From Acidobacteriaceae bacterium KBS 89 (GTDB lineage Bacteria; Acidobacteriota; Terriglobia; Terriglobales; Acidobacteriaceae): a stretch of 64,000 nucleotides of DNA. Where the stretch lies: NCBI GenBank assembly GCA_000381605.1, contig KB906756.1, positions 248,001-312,000 of the forward strand, read 5' to 3'. The translations under genes were made by a program, and so were the position numbers. The notes beneath the pieces were generated by a model that did not search any database, was not told the origin of the DNA, and saw only the letters and a list, made by a program, of their open reading frames with translations. Below are positions 42,281-51,267 of this stretch, piece after piece (the stretch's first letter is position 1; each line of letters opens with the position of its first letter).

Positions 42281-44184
42281 CCTTTGGCGGTCAGGTCTTC
42301 GACCGTGTCGCCTTCGCCGGGGGCGAGGAAGAGGTTGGCTTCGAGGCCGTGCTGGCGGGTGTAGAGGTCGTAGTAGCGGCCGCCGAGCGCGTAGAGGGTC
42401 TCGTGGGTGCCACGCTCGACGATGTTGCCCTGCTCTACGACAAGGATCTGGTCGGCGCGGCGAATGGTCGAGAGCCGGTGGGCAATGACGAACGTTGTGC
42501 GGCCCTGCATGAGGTAGCTGAGGCCGTTCTGGATCATGGCCTCGGACTCGGAGTCGAGTGAGCTGGTGGCCTCGTCCAGGATGAGGATGCGTGGGTCGGC
42601 GAGGATGGCGCGGGCGATAGAGATGCGCTGGCGCTGGCCGCCTGATAGTTTGACGCCGCGTTCTCCGACGATGGTGTCGTATTGCTCGGGGAAGCGTTCT
42701 GCGAACTCGTCGACGCGGGCGATGCGGCAGGCCTCCGTGAGTTGCGCCTCCGTGGCCTGAGGACGGCTGAATAGAATGTTCTCCCGAATGGTGCCGTCGA
42801 AGAGGAAGGTCTCCTGCAGGACTACGCCAAGTTGTTCGCGATAGCTCGAAAGCCGGATGGTGGCGAGGTCGATGCCGTCGACAAGAACCTGGCCGGTGCT
42901 GGCCGTGTGGAAGGCGCAGATCAGCGAGATGATCGTGGACTTGCCGGAACCGGAGGAGCCGACAAGTGCGGTGACGGTGCCGGGTGTGGATTCGAAGCTG
43001 ATGCCATGGAGGACCGGTTTTTCAGGCTCGTAGGAGAACGTGACGTCGCGGAAGGCGATGTCGCCGCGGATGGGGCCAAGGATGTGGGTCCGGGCGGGCT
43101 CGGAGTCCTCTTGGCGTTCCGAGAGTATCTCGGTGGTGCGGTCGAGACCGGCAAGGGCTTCAGTGAGTTGGGTGCCAATTGAGACCAGTTGAACGATCGG
43201 GGCGATCATGAACGCCAGGAACATGACGTAGGTGACATATCCGCCGGGCGTGAGGCGGTTGGCGTTGACTTGATGGGCGCCGAGGTACATCACCAGCGTG
43301 CCGACGATGCCAAGGACCGCTGTTGAGGCGAGCGACATCAGCGACTGCGCGGTGAGCGAGGAGATGACGTTCTGGAGCAGGCGGTTGGCGCCGGCGGCGA
43401 AGACGTTGGCCTCGCTCTGTTCGGCGTGATAGCCCTTGACGACGCGGACTCCGCCGAGCGACTCCGTGAGACGACCTGTGACCTCGGCGTTGATCTTGGC
43501 GCGTTCGCGGAAGATCGGACGGATCGTCTTGAATGCCTTCTGGAGAATTAACCCGAAGAGAAGAAGGATGGCGAAGGTGACGACGGTCATCTGGACCGAG
43601 AGCTTGATGAGGTAGCCGAAGGCAAACGCCGCGGTGACGATGCCTCCGAAGAAATCAATGACACCGGTACCGATCAGGTTGCGTACGCCTTCCACGTCGG
43701 TCATGATGCGGGCGACGAGGGTGCCGGTACGGTTCTCATCGTAGAAAGCCACAGGGAGCCGGCCGATGTGCGCCTGGACCTGCATGCGCAGCTCGGCGAT
43801 GAGGCGCTGGCCGGCCTTCGACAGGAGCTGGGTGAGGGTGTACGAGGTGATGCCTTGAATTACGGTCGCAATGCCGACGATGCTGACGATCCAGGGCAGG
43901 AGATTCAACTGATGGCCGTACATGACCTTGTCGATCAGGGTCTTTGTGGAAGCGGGCAGGACCAGGCCGCTGGCGCGGTTGATGATCATGAGGAGAAAAC
44001 TGCCCCCAAGAAGAGCCCTGCGCGGCTTGATCAGCTTCCAGACCTCGGGCAACACTTTCTTGAGCTTCGGCTTCGGACGCGACTTGGTCAGGTCAGCGGC
44101 TGTGGCTTTGCCGACACTTCGCGAGGGGCGGTCGGCTGCTTTCATGCCAGTGCCGAATTTTGATGGGCCGAAGGAAGAGGACAT
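42277..44184 (-). CDS. ABC exporter, fused permease and ATPase (MsbA-like)
   Basis: A 635-residue half-transporter. A Lys-rich N-terminal tail (1-50) precedes six membrane helices (about 58-345), with the ABC type-1 exporter region GRLPVAFYDENRTGTLVARIMTDVE in part. The ATPase domain has Walker A VGSSGSGKST, the Q-loop VLQETFLFDGTIREN, signature LSGGQRQRISIARA and Walker B ILILDEATSSLDSE, with the H-loop VIAHRLSTI. It probably forms a homodimer that exports a lipid or hydrophobic compound; MsbA-type lipid A flipping is possible but cannot be told from sequence. Confidence 0.92.
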   Translation of the reverse strand: MSSSFGPSKFGTGMKAADRPSRSVGKATAADLTKSRPKPKLKKVLPEVWKLIKPRRALLGGSFLLMIINRASGLVLPASTKTLIDKVMYGHQLNLLPWIVSIVGIATVIQGITSYTLTQLLSKAGQRLIAELRMQVQAHIGRLPVAFYDENRTGTLVARIMTDVEGVRNLIGTGVIDFFGGIVTAAFAFGYLIKLSVQMTVVTFAILLLFGLILQKAFKTIRPIFRERAKINAEVTGRLTESLGGVRVVKGYHAEQSEANVFAAGANRLLQNVISSLTAQSLMSLASTAVLGIVGTLVMYLGAHQVNANRLTPGGYVTYVMFLAFMIAPIVQLVSIGTQLTEALAGLDRTTEILSERQEDSEPARTHILGPIRGDIAFRDVTFSYEPEKPVLHGISFESTPGTVTALVGSSGSGKSTIISLICAFHTASTGQVLVDGIDLATIRLSSYREQLGVVLQETFLFDGTIRENILFSRPQATEAQLTEACRIARVDEFAERFPEQYDTIVGERGVKLSGGQRQRISIARAILADPRILILDEATSSLDSESEAMIQNGLSYLMQGRTTFVIAHRLSTIRRADQILVVEQGNIVERGTHETLYALGGRYYDLYTRQHGLEANLFLAPGEGDTVEDLTAKG

Positions 44185-44328
44185 TGTTATTCCAAGTTTA
44201 CGCCGGAGGGTGAGCGAGTCCTAGCCCGGGATGCGAAAGGGCCGATACGAAGTTGATTTCGCTGTAAATAGTGGCGATTTGATGATTTTGCTGCGCCGGA
44301 CGATGCAAAGTCTGGTCTGGCTGCGAAC

Positions 44329-44706
44329 TTATGCGAGACGGTTACGGCGGGCACTGATGAAAGAGCGGACACAGAAGAGGACGTAGATGAGGCTGAAGAG
44401 GGCGAGGGCTCCCTTTTCCACGACTGCGGCAGGGTGCGGGAATTCGACGCCGCGGGAGAGGCGAATAGTGTCGATGGCTGCCGGGATCATGCCTAGAAAG
44501 GTCAGCAAGGCGACCGTGACGGAGATGTGCATCCAGAGCATGCGCTTCTTCGAGTTCTCCGTGTTGGCCATGACGCCGAAGAGGACGAAGAGGAGGCCAA
44601 TGCCAGCAGGGATCAGGGCCGTGGGATGGGCGCTGCCGGTGGCGACAAAGCCGAAGATTCCGAGCAGGACGAGCAGGATACCGAAGGCGATTGTGAGCTT
44701 TGCCAT
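44329..44706 (-). CDS. Small integral membrane protein, hypothetical
   Basis: 125 residues with four predicted transmembrane helices (about 4-23, 30-47, 57-76 and 96-115) and a short basic C-terminus (ISARRNRLA). The helices are separated by short loops, with NTENSKKRM after helix 2. I recognise no named family. ATG start with AGGA 11 bases upstream. It is 144 bases upstream of the ABC exporter on the same strand, so could belong to that unit. Confidence 0.7.
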   Translation of the reverse strand: MAKLTIAFGILLVLLGIFGFVATGSAHPTALIPAGIGLLFVLFGVMANTENSKKRMLWMHISVTVALLTFLGMIPAAIDTIRLSRGVEFPHPAAVVEKGALALFSLIYVLFCVRSFISARRNRLA

Positions 44707-44894
44707 GATGGAGTTTATTCCTCGTTTGGGTTCAGTCCAAGGATACTCGAAGAGCGGAGCGGCGGAATTAGAAGGGAATTCTGACCATGAAATGCGGTAG
44801 TCCTGATCTACCCCTCACTCCCCCCCAATATTGCGCAAAGTCTTCATGTCAAGAGTTTTAGGTTTGGACTTCGCACGGATAAGCAGACGCAAGA

Positions 44895-44915
44895 AGCCCG
44901 GCACGAGGCCGGGCT
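44895..44915 (-). terminator. Hairpin terminator after the TonB-dependent receptor gene
   Basis: AGCCCGGC (44895-44902) and GCCGGGCT (44908-44915) make a perfect 8-bp stem with a 5-base loop, 83 bases past the receptor stop. The following bases on the minus strand (TCTTGCGTCT) are only moderately T-rich. Confidence 0.6.
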
Positions 44916-44997
44916 CTCTGCTTTTACCCTTCGCAAAGGGACATTGATGTCAAGGGTCGTGGGTTTTCCGATGTGGCCCCTTGACCCGACGACCTTG

Positions 44998-47900
44998 CTA
45001 GTAGATCACCTTCAATCCGAACTGGATGATGCGCGGCTCGAAGGTGCTGGTGACCTGGCCTCCAGCGTTGGGTACCCCGCTGACGATTGCGGCAGGGGCG
45101 ACGGTTCCGCCGGTGCCGACGGTCGCGTTTGTGGTGCCCTGGGTTCCGCTGATGGTGCCGGGAAGGTAGAGGTTGGTGTGGTTGAGGATGTTGTAGAACT
45201 CGGTGCGGAACTGCACCTTCAGGCTCTCGATGGGGGTGTTGAAGTTCTTGTTTAGCGCAACGTCGGCCTGGTAGAAGGCGGGCGTGCGGCCGGGGTTGCG
45301 GCTGGCATTGCCGAACGGGCTAAGCGTGTTGCCTGAGGCGTCCTTGATTGGGGGAAGAACGAAGGCGTTGAAGTTGATGTAATTGACGAAGCCAGTGTTG
45401 GCTGCGCGGTTGTTGCGTCCCTGGGTCACTGACTGGCCAGGAACCTTGTTGGGGCGATACAGGTTTGCACCGCGGTAGGAGGCCGAGATCTGAGGCGAGA
45501 CGGCCTGTGCTCCGTTGGGGCTGTAGGTGATATTGAAGGGCGTTCCAGCCTGCAGTGTGACGATGCTGCTTACCTGCCAACCACCGACAAGTGTGTTGAC
45601 CACACTACCGCTGGAGTTGAGGAAGCGGCGGCCACGACCGAAGGGGAGTTCGTAGACGAGGCTGGTGATGTTGGCTACGGGCAGATTGTAGTCGGACTGC
45701 GAGTAGTCCGCGCGGGGGTTGTTGGCGTCCTGCAGCGAGGGAGTGTTGCCTTCGAGCGAGGCGCTGGCGTTGTCGAGCGAATGCCCCCAGGTGAAGGTGT
45801 TGAGAAGAGTGAGCCCGCCGACGAACTGCTGCTCATATTTGACCTGAAGCGAGTTGAAGTTCGAGTAGAAGGTGTTCAAGGCCGCGGTGATGTCGGATGG
45901 CCAGCTGCCAAAGGGGCGGGCGAATCCGGCGGCAGGGTTTTTCTGGTTGGCGTTGACGAAGCCCTGCAGTTTGACTCCGTGATTGCCGACGTAGGCGATG
46001 TCGAGCAGGGTGTTCTTGGCCAAGGTGCGCTGGATGCTGAGGAAGTAGCTCTCGACATAGCTGTCCTTGGTGTTTTTTGGGATGTAGGTGATGTTGTCGG
46101 TCGCGGAGTTGAAGCTAGTGACGAGACCGCTGGGGTAGCCCTGATCCGAGGTGGCATAGCAAGACGGAGTTGTCGAGCCGATGGCGATGATCTGGGCGGG
46201 AAGCGGCGTGGAGCAGTGGTTCGTGGTGCTCGGGGTGATCTGCGTGACGGAGGCGAACTGTGCCTGCGGCGCATTGATGCCGAGGATGTCGCCAGAGCCG
46301 GCGCGGGTGTAGTGGGCGTAGCTGATGCCGAAGCCGCCACGAAGCGCTGTCCTGGAATCGACCGCGTACGCGAAGCCTACGCGTGGGCCGAAGTCTGTGA
46401 AGTCCGGATTGACCAGGGTCTTGCCGTAGGTTCCGCCACCGTGGAAGGGAGTGATGCCGTTGCCTGCGACGGCGCCGGGCGTGGTGGTGAGGACGGTCTG
46501 CGTGACGGGATCGAAGTTCGAGATGCGGTTGTAGAGGTCGGCGTAGGGTGAACCGTACTCCCAACGTAGCCCGAGGTTGAGGGTGAGCTTCGGAAGGGCC
46601 TTCCAATCGTCCTGCGCGTAGAGGCTGTGCATGTTCTGCGTGAGGTGGGCCACGTAGTAGTTTGCGAGTGAGTAGGTGTTGGTGGTGCCGAAGAGGAAGT
46701 CGGCCCAGTAGGTGTCGCTGACGGTCGTCCCACCGGCGTTCGAGTAGCCGCCGCCATAGTTGAAGGAGCCGTAGAGCGGGTTGTTGTCGTTCACGGCCAT
46801 CCAGATGTGCTCATACTCGTAGCCGAACTTCAGAGAGTGGTTGTGCTTCACCCAGGTGAAGTTGACCTTGGGGTCGATGAGTGCGGGATTCTGCCACTGA
46901 GGGTTGGTGTTCTGGCGACCGAAGCCGGTGAAACCAGTGATGCCGATGGAGGGCAGGCCTCCGGCGACGACGGCGTTGTCGGTGGGCAGGCCGGGGATGT
47001 TGTTGAAGGCGGTGTTTCCGATGGACAGGTTAAACTTGCCGGCCTTGGTGCGGTCGAGGCCGAGACGGACATCCAGGACCTTATTGGCACCCATGAGACG
47101 GGTGTAGCCGAGGGCGATCTGTTGATCGAGGATGCGGATGTTGCCATTGGTCTGGCCGTCGAGAGGGATGGGAATGCTGGGGTAGTTGACGCCGTTTTCC
47201 TTGCGGTCGCTGATGCGAATGAAGGCTGAGTTGGCAGGATTGATCTGCCAGTCGAGGCGGAGGTCGCCCTTGTCGGCGTTATCGGTGAAGGGGACCTGGA
47301 CAGCGTAGTCGTTGGAGGCGAGACCAGTGGTCGACAGTCCGGATACCGGGAGACCGGAGATCTGCTTGAAGTAGGTGATGATCTGTGCCGAAAGCGGGTT
47401 GATCGCGCTTGCCGGGATGGGTTTTCCGGCCGGGTAGACTACGCCGGTCGTCGCGTTCTTCACCGGTACGACGAGGATGCCGTTCAGTTCGTTCTGCGTT
47501 GGCAGGGTGAGGACACTGAGGGGTTTGAGGACCTGGCGGAAACCTTCGTAGTCGAGGAAGAAGAAGAGCTTGTCCTTGAGGATCGGACCGCCGACGTTGC
47601 CGCCGAACTGGTTGCGATTGAAGGTGGGCTTCTGGAATGGGACTGTAGTCCCGGTGTTGCTGACGGTGAGGGGCTTGAAGAAGCCCGCTGCGTTGAGGTC
47701 GGTGTTGCGGATGAACTCGTACGCTGTGGCATGGAAGCGGTTGGTGCCGCTCTGCGAGGCGACGTTGATGGTAGCTCCGGAGGACCGGCCATATTCGGCG
47801 CTCTCGTTGTCGGTGACGACCTGGAACTGGGCAACGGAGTCGGGCGGGACGGCGATGATCTGGTTATCGAATCCCTGGTTGCTTTCGCCGTAGGCGTTGT

Positions 47901-48519
47901 TGTCGAGACCGTCGAGGAGGAAGTTGTTGAACATGCTGCGCTGGCCATTGACGTTGTAGGAGCCGGCCCGGACAAGCGAGTTGATGGAGCTGGTAGTGGC
48001 CGCGGTAGGCGCCTGACGCGAACCGGGCATGAGGCCGAGCAGGTCGGAGTAGTTGCGCGTGACGAGTGGCAGGGCTTCGCTCTGGTAGTTGGTGATGGTC
48101 TGGCCGCGCTCGCTGGATTCGGTCTCGAGCTGCAGGGCGACGTCGGTGACCTGGACGGTAGTTTCAGTCCCGCCCACTCGCAGGGACAGGTCGATACGCT
48201 GACGGCCACCTACTGAGACGGTAATGTTATTGGCTACTGAGTCGGTGAAGCCGGGCGCGCTTGCTGAGATGTTGTAAACGCCGACATGGAGAGAAGGCAG
48301 CTCGTAGTCGCCTTCGCTGTTCGTCGTTGCCTTCGCGGTGACGGCTGTCGCAGTGTTTGTGACAGTGACCACTGCGCCAGAGACCGCCGCTCCGCTTGCG
48401 TCGCGAATGGTGCCGACCAGGCTGCCGTTGTCATACTGCGCATGGAGCTGGGCACAAAACAAGAAAAACACTACGGCCGCCAGAAGTGGGAGTGCAGTTA
48501 ATGATCCATTTATTCGCAT
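44998..48519 (-). CDS. TonB-dependent receptor, Oar-like, with carboxypeptidase regulatory-like domain
   Basis: A 1173-residue outer-membrane protein. Signal peptide 1-27 (ending AQLHAQ), then a carboxypeptidase-D regulatory-like beta sandwich (about 32-112; GTIRDASGAAVSGAVVTVTN and on). A plug domain follows with NFLLDGLDNNAYGE and VPPDSVAQFQVVTDN, then a large beta-barrel ending RIIQFGLKVIY with the terminal aromatic residue. This Oar/SusC-like architecture is greatly expanded in Acidobacteriota and takes up polymers or oligosaccharides; the ligand is unknown. No SusD-like partner is adjacent. Two palindromes upstream (48539-48583) may be operator sites. A terminator follows at 44895-44915. 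Confidence 0.95.
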   Translation of the reverse strand: MRINGSLTALPLLAAVVFFLFCAQLHAQYDNGSLVGTIRDASGAAVSGAVVTVTNTATAVTAKATTNSEGDYELPSLHVGVYNISASAPGFTDSVANNITVSVGGRQRIDLSLRVGGTETTVQVTDVALQLETESSERGQTITNYQSEALPLVTRNYSDLLGLMPGSRQAPTAATTSSINSLVRAGSYNVNGQRSMFNNFLLDGLDNNAYGESNQGFDNQIIAVPPDSVAQFQVVTDNESAEYGRSSGATINVASQSGTNRFHATAYEFIRNTDLNAAGFFKPLTVSNTGTTVPFQKPTFNRNQFGGNVGGPILKDKLFFFLDYEGFRQVLKPLSVLTLPTQNELNGILVVPVKNATTGVVYPAGKPIPASAINPLSAQIITYFKQISGLPVSGLSTTGLASNDYAVQVPFTDNADKGDLRLDWQINPANSAFIRISDRKENGVNYPSIPIPLDGQTNGNIRILDQQIALGYTRLMGANKVLDVRLGLDRTKAGKFNLSIGNTAFNNIPGLPTDNAVVAGGLPSIGITGFTGFGRQNTNPQWQNPALIDPKVNFTWVKHNHSLKFGYEYEHIWMAVNDNNPLYGSFNYGGGYSNAGGTTVSDTYWADFLFGTTNTYSLANYYVAHLTQNMHSLYAQDDWKALPKLTLNLGLRWEYGSPYADLYNRISNFDPVTQTVLTTTPGAVAGNGITPFHGGGTYGKTLVNPDFTDFGPRVGFAYAVDSRTALRGGFGISYAHYTRAGSGDILGINAPQAQFASVTQITPSTTNHCSTPLPAQIIAIGSTTPSCYATSDQGYPSGLVTSFNSATDNITYIPKNTKDSYVESYFLSIQRTLAKNTLLDIAYVGNHGVKLQGFVNANQKNPAAGFARPFGSWPSDITAALNTFYSNFNSLQVKYEQQFVGGLTLLNTFTWGHSLDNASASLEGNTPSLQDANNPRADYSQSDYNLPVANITSLVYELPFGRGRRFLNSSGSVVNTLVGGWQVSSIVTLQAGTPFNITYSPNGAQAVSPQISASYRGANLYRPNKVPGQSVTQGRNNRAANTGFVNYINFNAFVLPPIKDASGNTLSPFGNASRNPGRTPAFYQADVALNKNFNTPIESLKVQFRTEFYNILNHTNLYLPGTISGTQGTTNATVGTGGTVAPAAIVSGVPNAGGQVTSTFEPRIIQFGLKVIY

Positions 48520-48538
48520 AGAGCCAACCTATCGCGAG

Positions 48539-48559
48539 GTTGATTAAAGCTCGATCAAC
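48539..48559 (-). promoter_or_regulatory. Inverted repeat upstream of the receptor gene (proximal)
   Basis: GTTGAT and ATCAAC, 9 bases apart, form a perfect palindrome 20 bases before the receptor ATG. It lies where a -10 region or repressor operator would be. Confidence 0.45.
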
Positions 48560-48561
48560 GA

Positions 48562-48583
48562 GATGTAAACGTGGTGTTACATC
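48562..48583 (-). promoter_or_regulatory. Inverted repeat upstream of the receptor gene (distal)
   Basis: GATGTAA and TTACATC, 8 bases apart, form a perfect 7-base-arm palindrome immediately beyond the proximal one. The TGTAA/TTACA half-sites resemble operators of dimeric helix-turn-helix regulators; no regulator gene is adjacent. Confidence 0.5.
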
Positions 48584-48641
48584 GCAGCAACGTTGTGGAT
48601 CACTGAGAAATTCGAAATCTTATTTGGTGAGATTCGCAGCG

Positions 48642-48673
48642 CAGAAAACCCGGCTTCGCGGCCGGGTCTTCTG
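48642..48673 (-). terminator. Terminator of the small secreted protein gene
   Basis: ACCCGGC (48648-48654) pairs with GCCGGGT (48661-48667), extended by CAGAA/TTCTG. On the minus strand the stem is followed by TTTT, and it starts about 20 bases after the stop at 48692. Confidence 0.7.
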
Positions 48674-48691
48674 TACGTCGTTACGTTCGGT

Positions 48692-49045
48692 TTAGTAAGA
48701 GCTGTGCTTGCCTTGCATCATGTGGTCCATCGCTACCTCGTAGCCGCGGCGGAAGCCCTCGCGATAGTCGGCCTTGGCGCTGTCCGGAACATGCGGATGA
48801 CGATATTCATCCCGGTTGTCAACGTCCGCTCTGCGGTGATTGTCATAGTCCTTGCGGGCACCTTCGATGCCATCGTGAAATCCCTGACGCTGGATGTCGC
48901 GAAATTCCTGTGGGGGAGTATTCCAATCGTGGTCTCGATCGTGATCATGAGACTGGGGAGGGGCCGCGTACGCCGGGACAGTTGCAAAGCCAGATGTTGA
49001 CAGGGCAACAGCGAGTAGTGAAGCTGCGAGTCGATTGCGCATCAT
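48692..49045 (-). CDS. Small secreted, charged repeat protein, hypothetical
   Basis: 117 residues from ATG at 49045, which has a consensus GGAGGT 8 bases upstream (an in-frame GTG at 49072 does not). A signal peptide (1-28, ending VPAYAA) is followed by a His/Asp-rich stretch (SHDHDRDHDW) and two copies of the pattern RxGFxxGxxxA (from residue 53, RQGFHDGIEGA; from residue 95, REGFRRGYEVA). The His-rich stretch could bind metal, but this is speculative. I recognise no named family. It is a single-gene unit with its own terminator. Confidence 0.75.
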   Translation of the reverse strand: MMRNRLAASLLAVALSTSGFATVPAYAAPPQSHDHDRDHDWNTPPQEFRDIQRQGFHDGIEGARKDYDNHRRADVDNRDEYRHPHVPDSAKADYREGFRRGYEVAMDHMMQGKHSSY

Positions 49046-49130
49046 TATGAAATACCTCCGTGCACTTCGCACACAGAAAAGTCTGATGATCGTTCAGGCT
49101 TCTTTGTTGTCTGGAGATGTTTGATGAAGG

Positions 49131-50018
49131 CTAACTGACGTTTTTTCTTATAGTCGCCACAACGTCTTCCGGCTTCCATTCGTTGCTTGGGTACCAGGCG
49201 ATAATTTTGCCGTCTCTGCCGATGAGGACGGTTGAGAGAGAGTGCGTCAGAGATTTCTCATCGCCAGGGGTGATGCCTACGTTGAAAAATTGAGTGAGCG
49301 CGGGAAGATCTTTTTCAGTGGGTGCGGCGAAGTCCCAATGAAGAAATTTTTCTTTGGTGTAGTTGCCCGTGTAGGCGCCGCCGTAGCTACGTAGGACTTT
49401 GGGGGTGTCGTACTTTGGATCGAAACTGATGCTGAGAAGATGGGTCTGGTCGTAGAGCGCGGGATCTGCGGCAAGGGCCTTATCGATGTCGGCGAAGTTG
49501 TGCGACATGCGAGGGCAGAAGTCGGCGAGTGGGCACCGCGTGTAGATGAAGGTGAGAAGAACGAACTTCCCCTTGAACTGATCGAGGTGGATGGTGCGGT
49601 CGCTCTGGCTGATGAGATGGAAGTCGGGGACGGGGTCTCCAGGCGTGGGCACGTGATAGGCGACGGGAGGTTTGTAGTCCGGACGGGCCTGGGCGATGAC
49701 GACGATGTTGTCGAGCTGGACGTCGGTGTAATTGTCGCCATCTTTCTTGGCGAGGATCCTGGCCGTGATGCGGTCGCCGGGGTGAAGCTCGCTGGCGACG
49801 CTGGGATCCTTGAGCTTGTAGTCCATGGTCATGGGTTCCATGAAGCCTGGGACGTCTTCGCCGTCGAGGGTAACGTGTGTGCCGTGGGTGGCGACGACCT
49901 TGCCGCGAATGGTGAAGGTCTTCTCCGGAGTGGATGGGCTGGCGGAAGGAGGGGCGCTTTGACGGCAGCCTATGAGGAGTGCGATGAAGGCGAGAAGAAA
50001 TAGAGGCTTGCGCGGCAC
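49131..50018 (-). CDS. SCO-family lipoprotein with N-terminal CusF-like copper-binding domain
   Basis: 295 residues from a GTG at 50018 supported by AGGAG 6 bases upstream; a longer open frame to 50123 has no support. Lipobox LIGC with Cys18 makes it a lipoprotein. Residues 33-110 form an OB-like domain with GFMEPMTMDYKL (Met60, Met63, Met65), as in CusF-type copper proteins. Residues 120-295 are the SCO1/SenC thioredoxin-like domain: TRCPLADFCPRM (Cys162, Cys168; spacing CX5C rather than the usual CX3C), SISFDPKYDTP and His259 in LTHS. Role: copper delivery to cytochrome oxidase CuA or thiol redox work. Divergent from the MFS gene. Confidence 0.9.
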   Translation of the reverse strand: MPRKPLFLLAFIALLIGCRQSAPPSASPSTPEKTFTIRGKVVATHGTHVTLDGEDVPGFMEPMTMDYKLKDPSVASELHPGDRITARILAKKDGDNYTDVQLDNIVVIAQARPDYKPPVAYHVPTPGDPVPDFHLISQSDRTIHLDQFKGKFVLLTFIYTRCPLADFCPRMSHNFADIDKALAADPALYDQTHLLSISFDPKYDTPKVLRSYGGAYTGNYTKEKFLHWDFAAPTEKDLPALTQFFNVGITPGDEKSLTHSLSTVLIGRDGKIIAWYPSNEWKPEDVVATIRKNVS

Positions 50019-50075
50019 GAGTTGCTCCTGACTCCATGATAATGGCTGGTACGAGAGTTTGGGGCGGGGGGCAGG

Positions 50076-51236
50076 TTGGTCGAACAAGGTCGAACGGCGG
50101 CACCTTCTTTGGGGCTGATGCACTTCGGGCTGATGCTGGCAGGGCTAGGGACGGCGTTGTTGGGGCCGATTTTGCCAGTGTTGGCGCGGCAGTGGGAGAT
50201 GCAGGACTCCCAGAGCGGATTGTTGATGATGGCGAAGTTCTGTGGAGCGTTTCTGGGTGGAGTGACGGTATCGGGCAAGCTGCGGCGAAGTCTGTTGGTG
50301 GGACTGGGGGCGGGGGCGGTTGGTTTTGGCGGGTTTGCATTAGCTCCGGGAATGAGCGTGGGGTGCGTCGGGCTGTTTGTCGGCGGGTTTGGATTGGGGC
50401 AGATCATTACTTCGGTGAATATTCTGGCTGGGCGAAGATTTACGGCGCATCGAGGGTCTGCGCTGTCGATGCTGAATTTCTCTTTTAGCATGGGCGCGAT
50501 GTTGTCTGCGTTGCTGGCTGCGTGGTTGCTGCCGCGATTTGCATTGCGCGGGTTGCTCGAATCTTTCGCCGGCTTGTTTGTGGTGGGTGCGGTGGTGCTG
50601 GTGGCACAGATGCGCGGGGCAAGTTCCGATGTGGAGGAGTTTGATGCGACGACTCCGGAGGGCGGCTCGCAGTTTGGGTTGAGTGGGCGCGTGTATCTGT
50701 TTTTCGCGGGGCTGCTGGTCCTCTACGGGGGATTGGAGACCTGTCTGAGTGGATGGCTGACGACGTTTGCACTGCGGTATGGCGATAAGACGCTCGCGGT
50801 GAGCGAATACACGACGCTTCTGCTATGGATGTCGCTGACTGTGGGTAGAGTCGGGGCTTCAGCGGTGATGCGGCGCGTCGGAGAGAAGACGGTGCAGCGA
50901 TGGGGGCTGGGGCTGGCAGCGGTATTTACAGCGGCACTCGCGATGGCGCACTCGGCGGTGATGATCGCGGCGTTTGCGGTCCTGCTGGGATTGAGCCTGG
51001 CTCCGTTCTTTCCGGCCACGTTTGCGCTCCTGATGGCGGAGCGGCCTACGGCGCGGCAGGCTGGGATTGTTCTGGCAGTTTCGGGGCTAGGTGCGGCGGC
51101 GCTGCCATGGATGATGGGTGTTGTCTCGACGCGGACCGGCTCCTTGCAGGTGGCGCTGGCGCTGCCGTTCGTCGCAGCGGTGGCGTTGTTGGGAATGAGC
51201 TGGCTTGTGCCGCGAACTGCTGTTGATGCTGCCTGA
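50076..51236 (+). CDS. MFS transporter
   Basis: About 386 residues with twelve hydrophobic segments in two halves. The first half has GLMLAGLGTALLGPILPVLA and a shortened loop 2-3; between the halves is a hydrophilic stretch (SSDVEEFDATTPEGGSQF). The second half has GGLETCLSGWLTTFALRYG and a GRVGASAVMRRVGEKTVQRWG loop in the equivalent of motif A. The general shape resembles sugar or small-molecule MFS carriers (FucP/YfkF-like); the substrate is unknown. The TTG at 50076 is a weak start; ATG at 50118 is the main alternative. Divergent from the SCO-family gene with a 57-base gap, so both promoters must be close to or inside the coding ends. Confidence 0.85.
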   Translation: MVEQGRTAAPSLGLMHFGLMLAGLGTALLGPILPVLARQWEMQDSQSGLLMMAKFCGAFLGGVTVSGKLRRSLLVGLGAGAVGFGGFALAPGMSVGCVGLFVGGFGLGQIITSVNILAGRRFTAHRGSALSMLNFSFSMGAMLSALLAAWLLPRFALRGLLESFAGLFVVGAVVLVAQMRGASSDVEEFDATTPEGGSQFGLSGRVYLFFAGLLVLYGGLETCLSGWLTTFALRYGDKTLAVSEYTTLLLWMSLTVGRVGASAVMRRVGEKTVQRWGLGLAAVFTAALAMAHSAVMIAAFAVLLGLSLAPFFPATFALLMAERPTARQAGIVLAVSGLGAAALPWMMGVVSTRTGSLQVALALPFVAAVALLGMSWLVPRTAVDAA

Positions 51237-51267
51237 TTTCCAGTGACTGCAAGCGTATAACCGAGGT

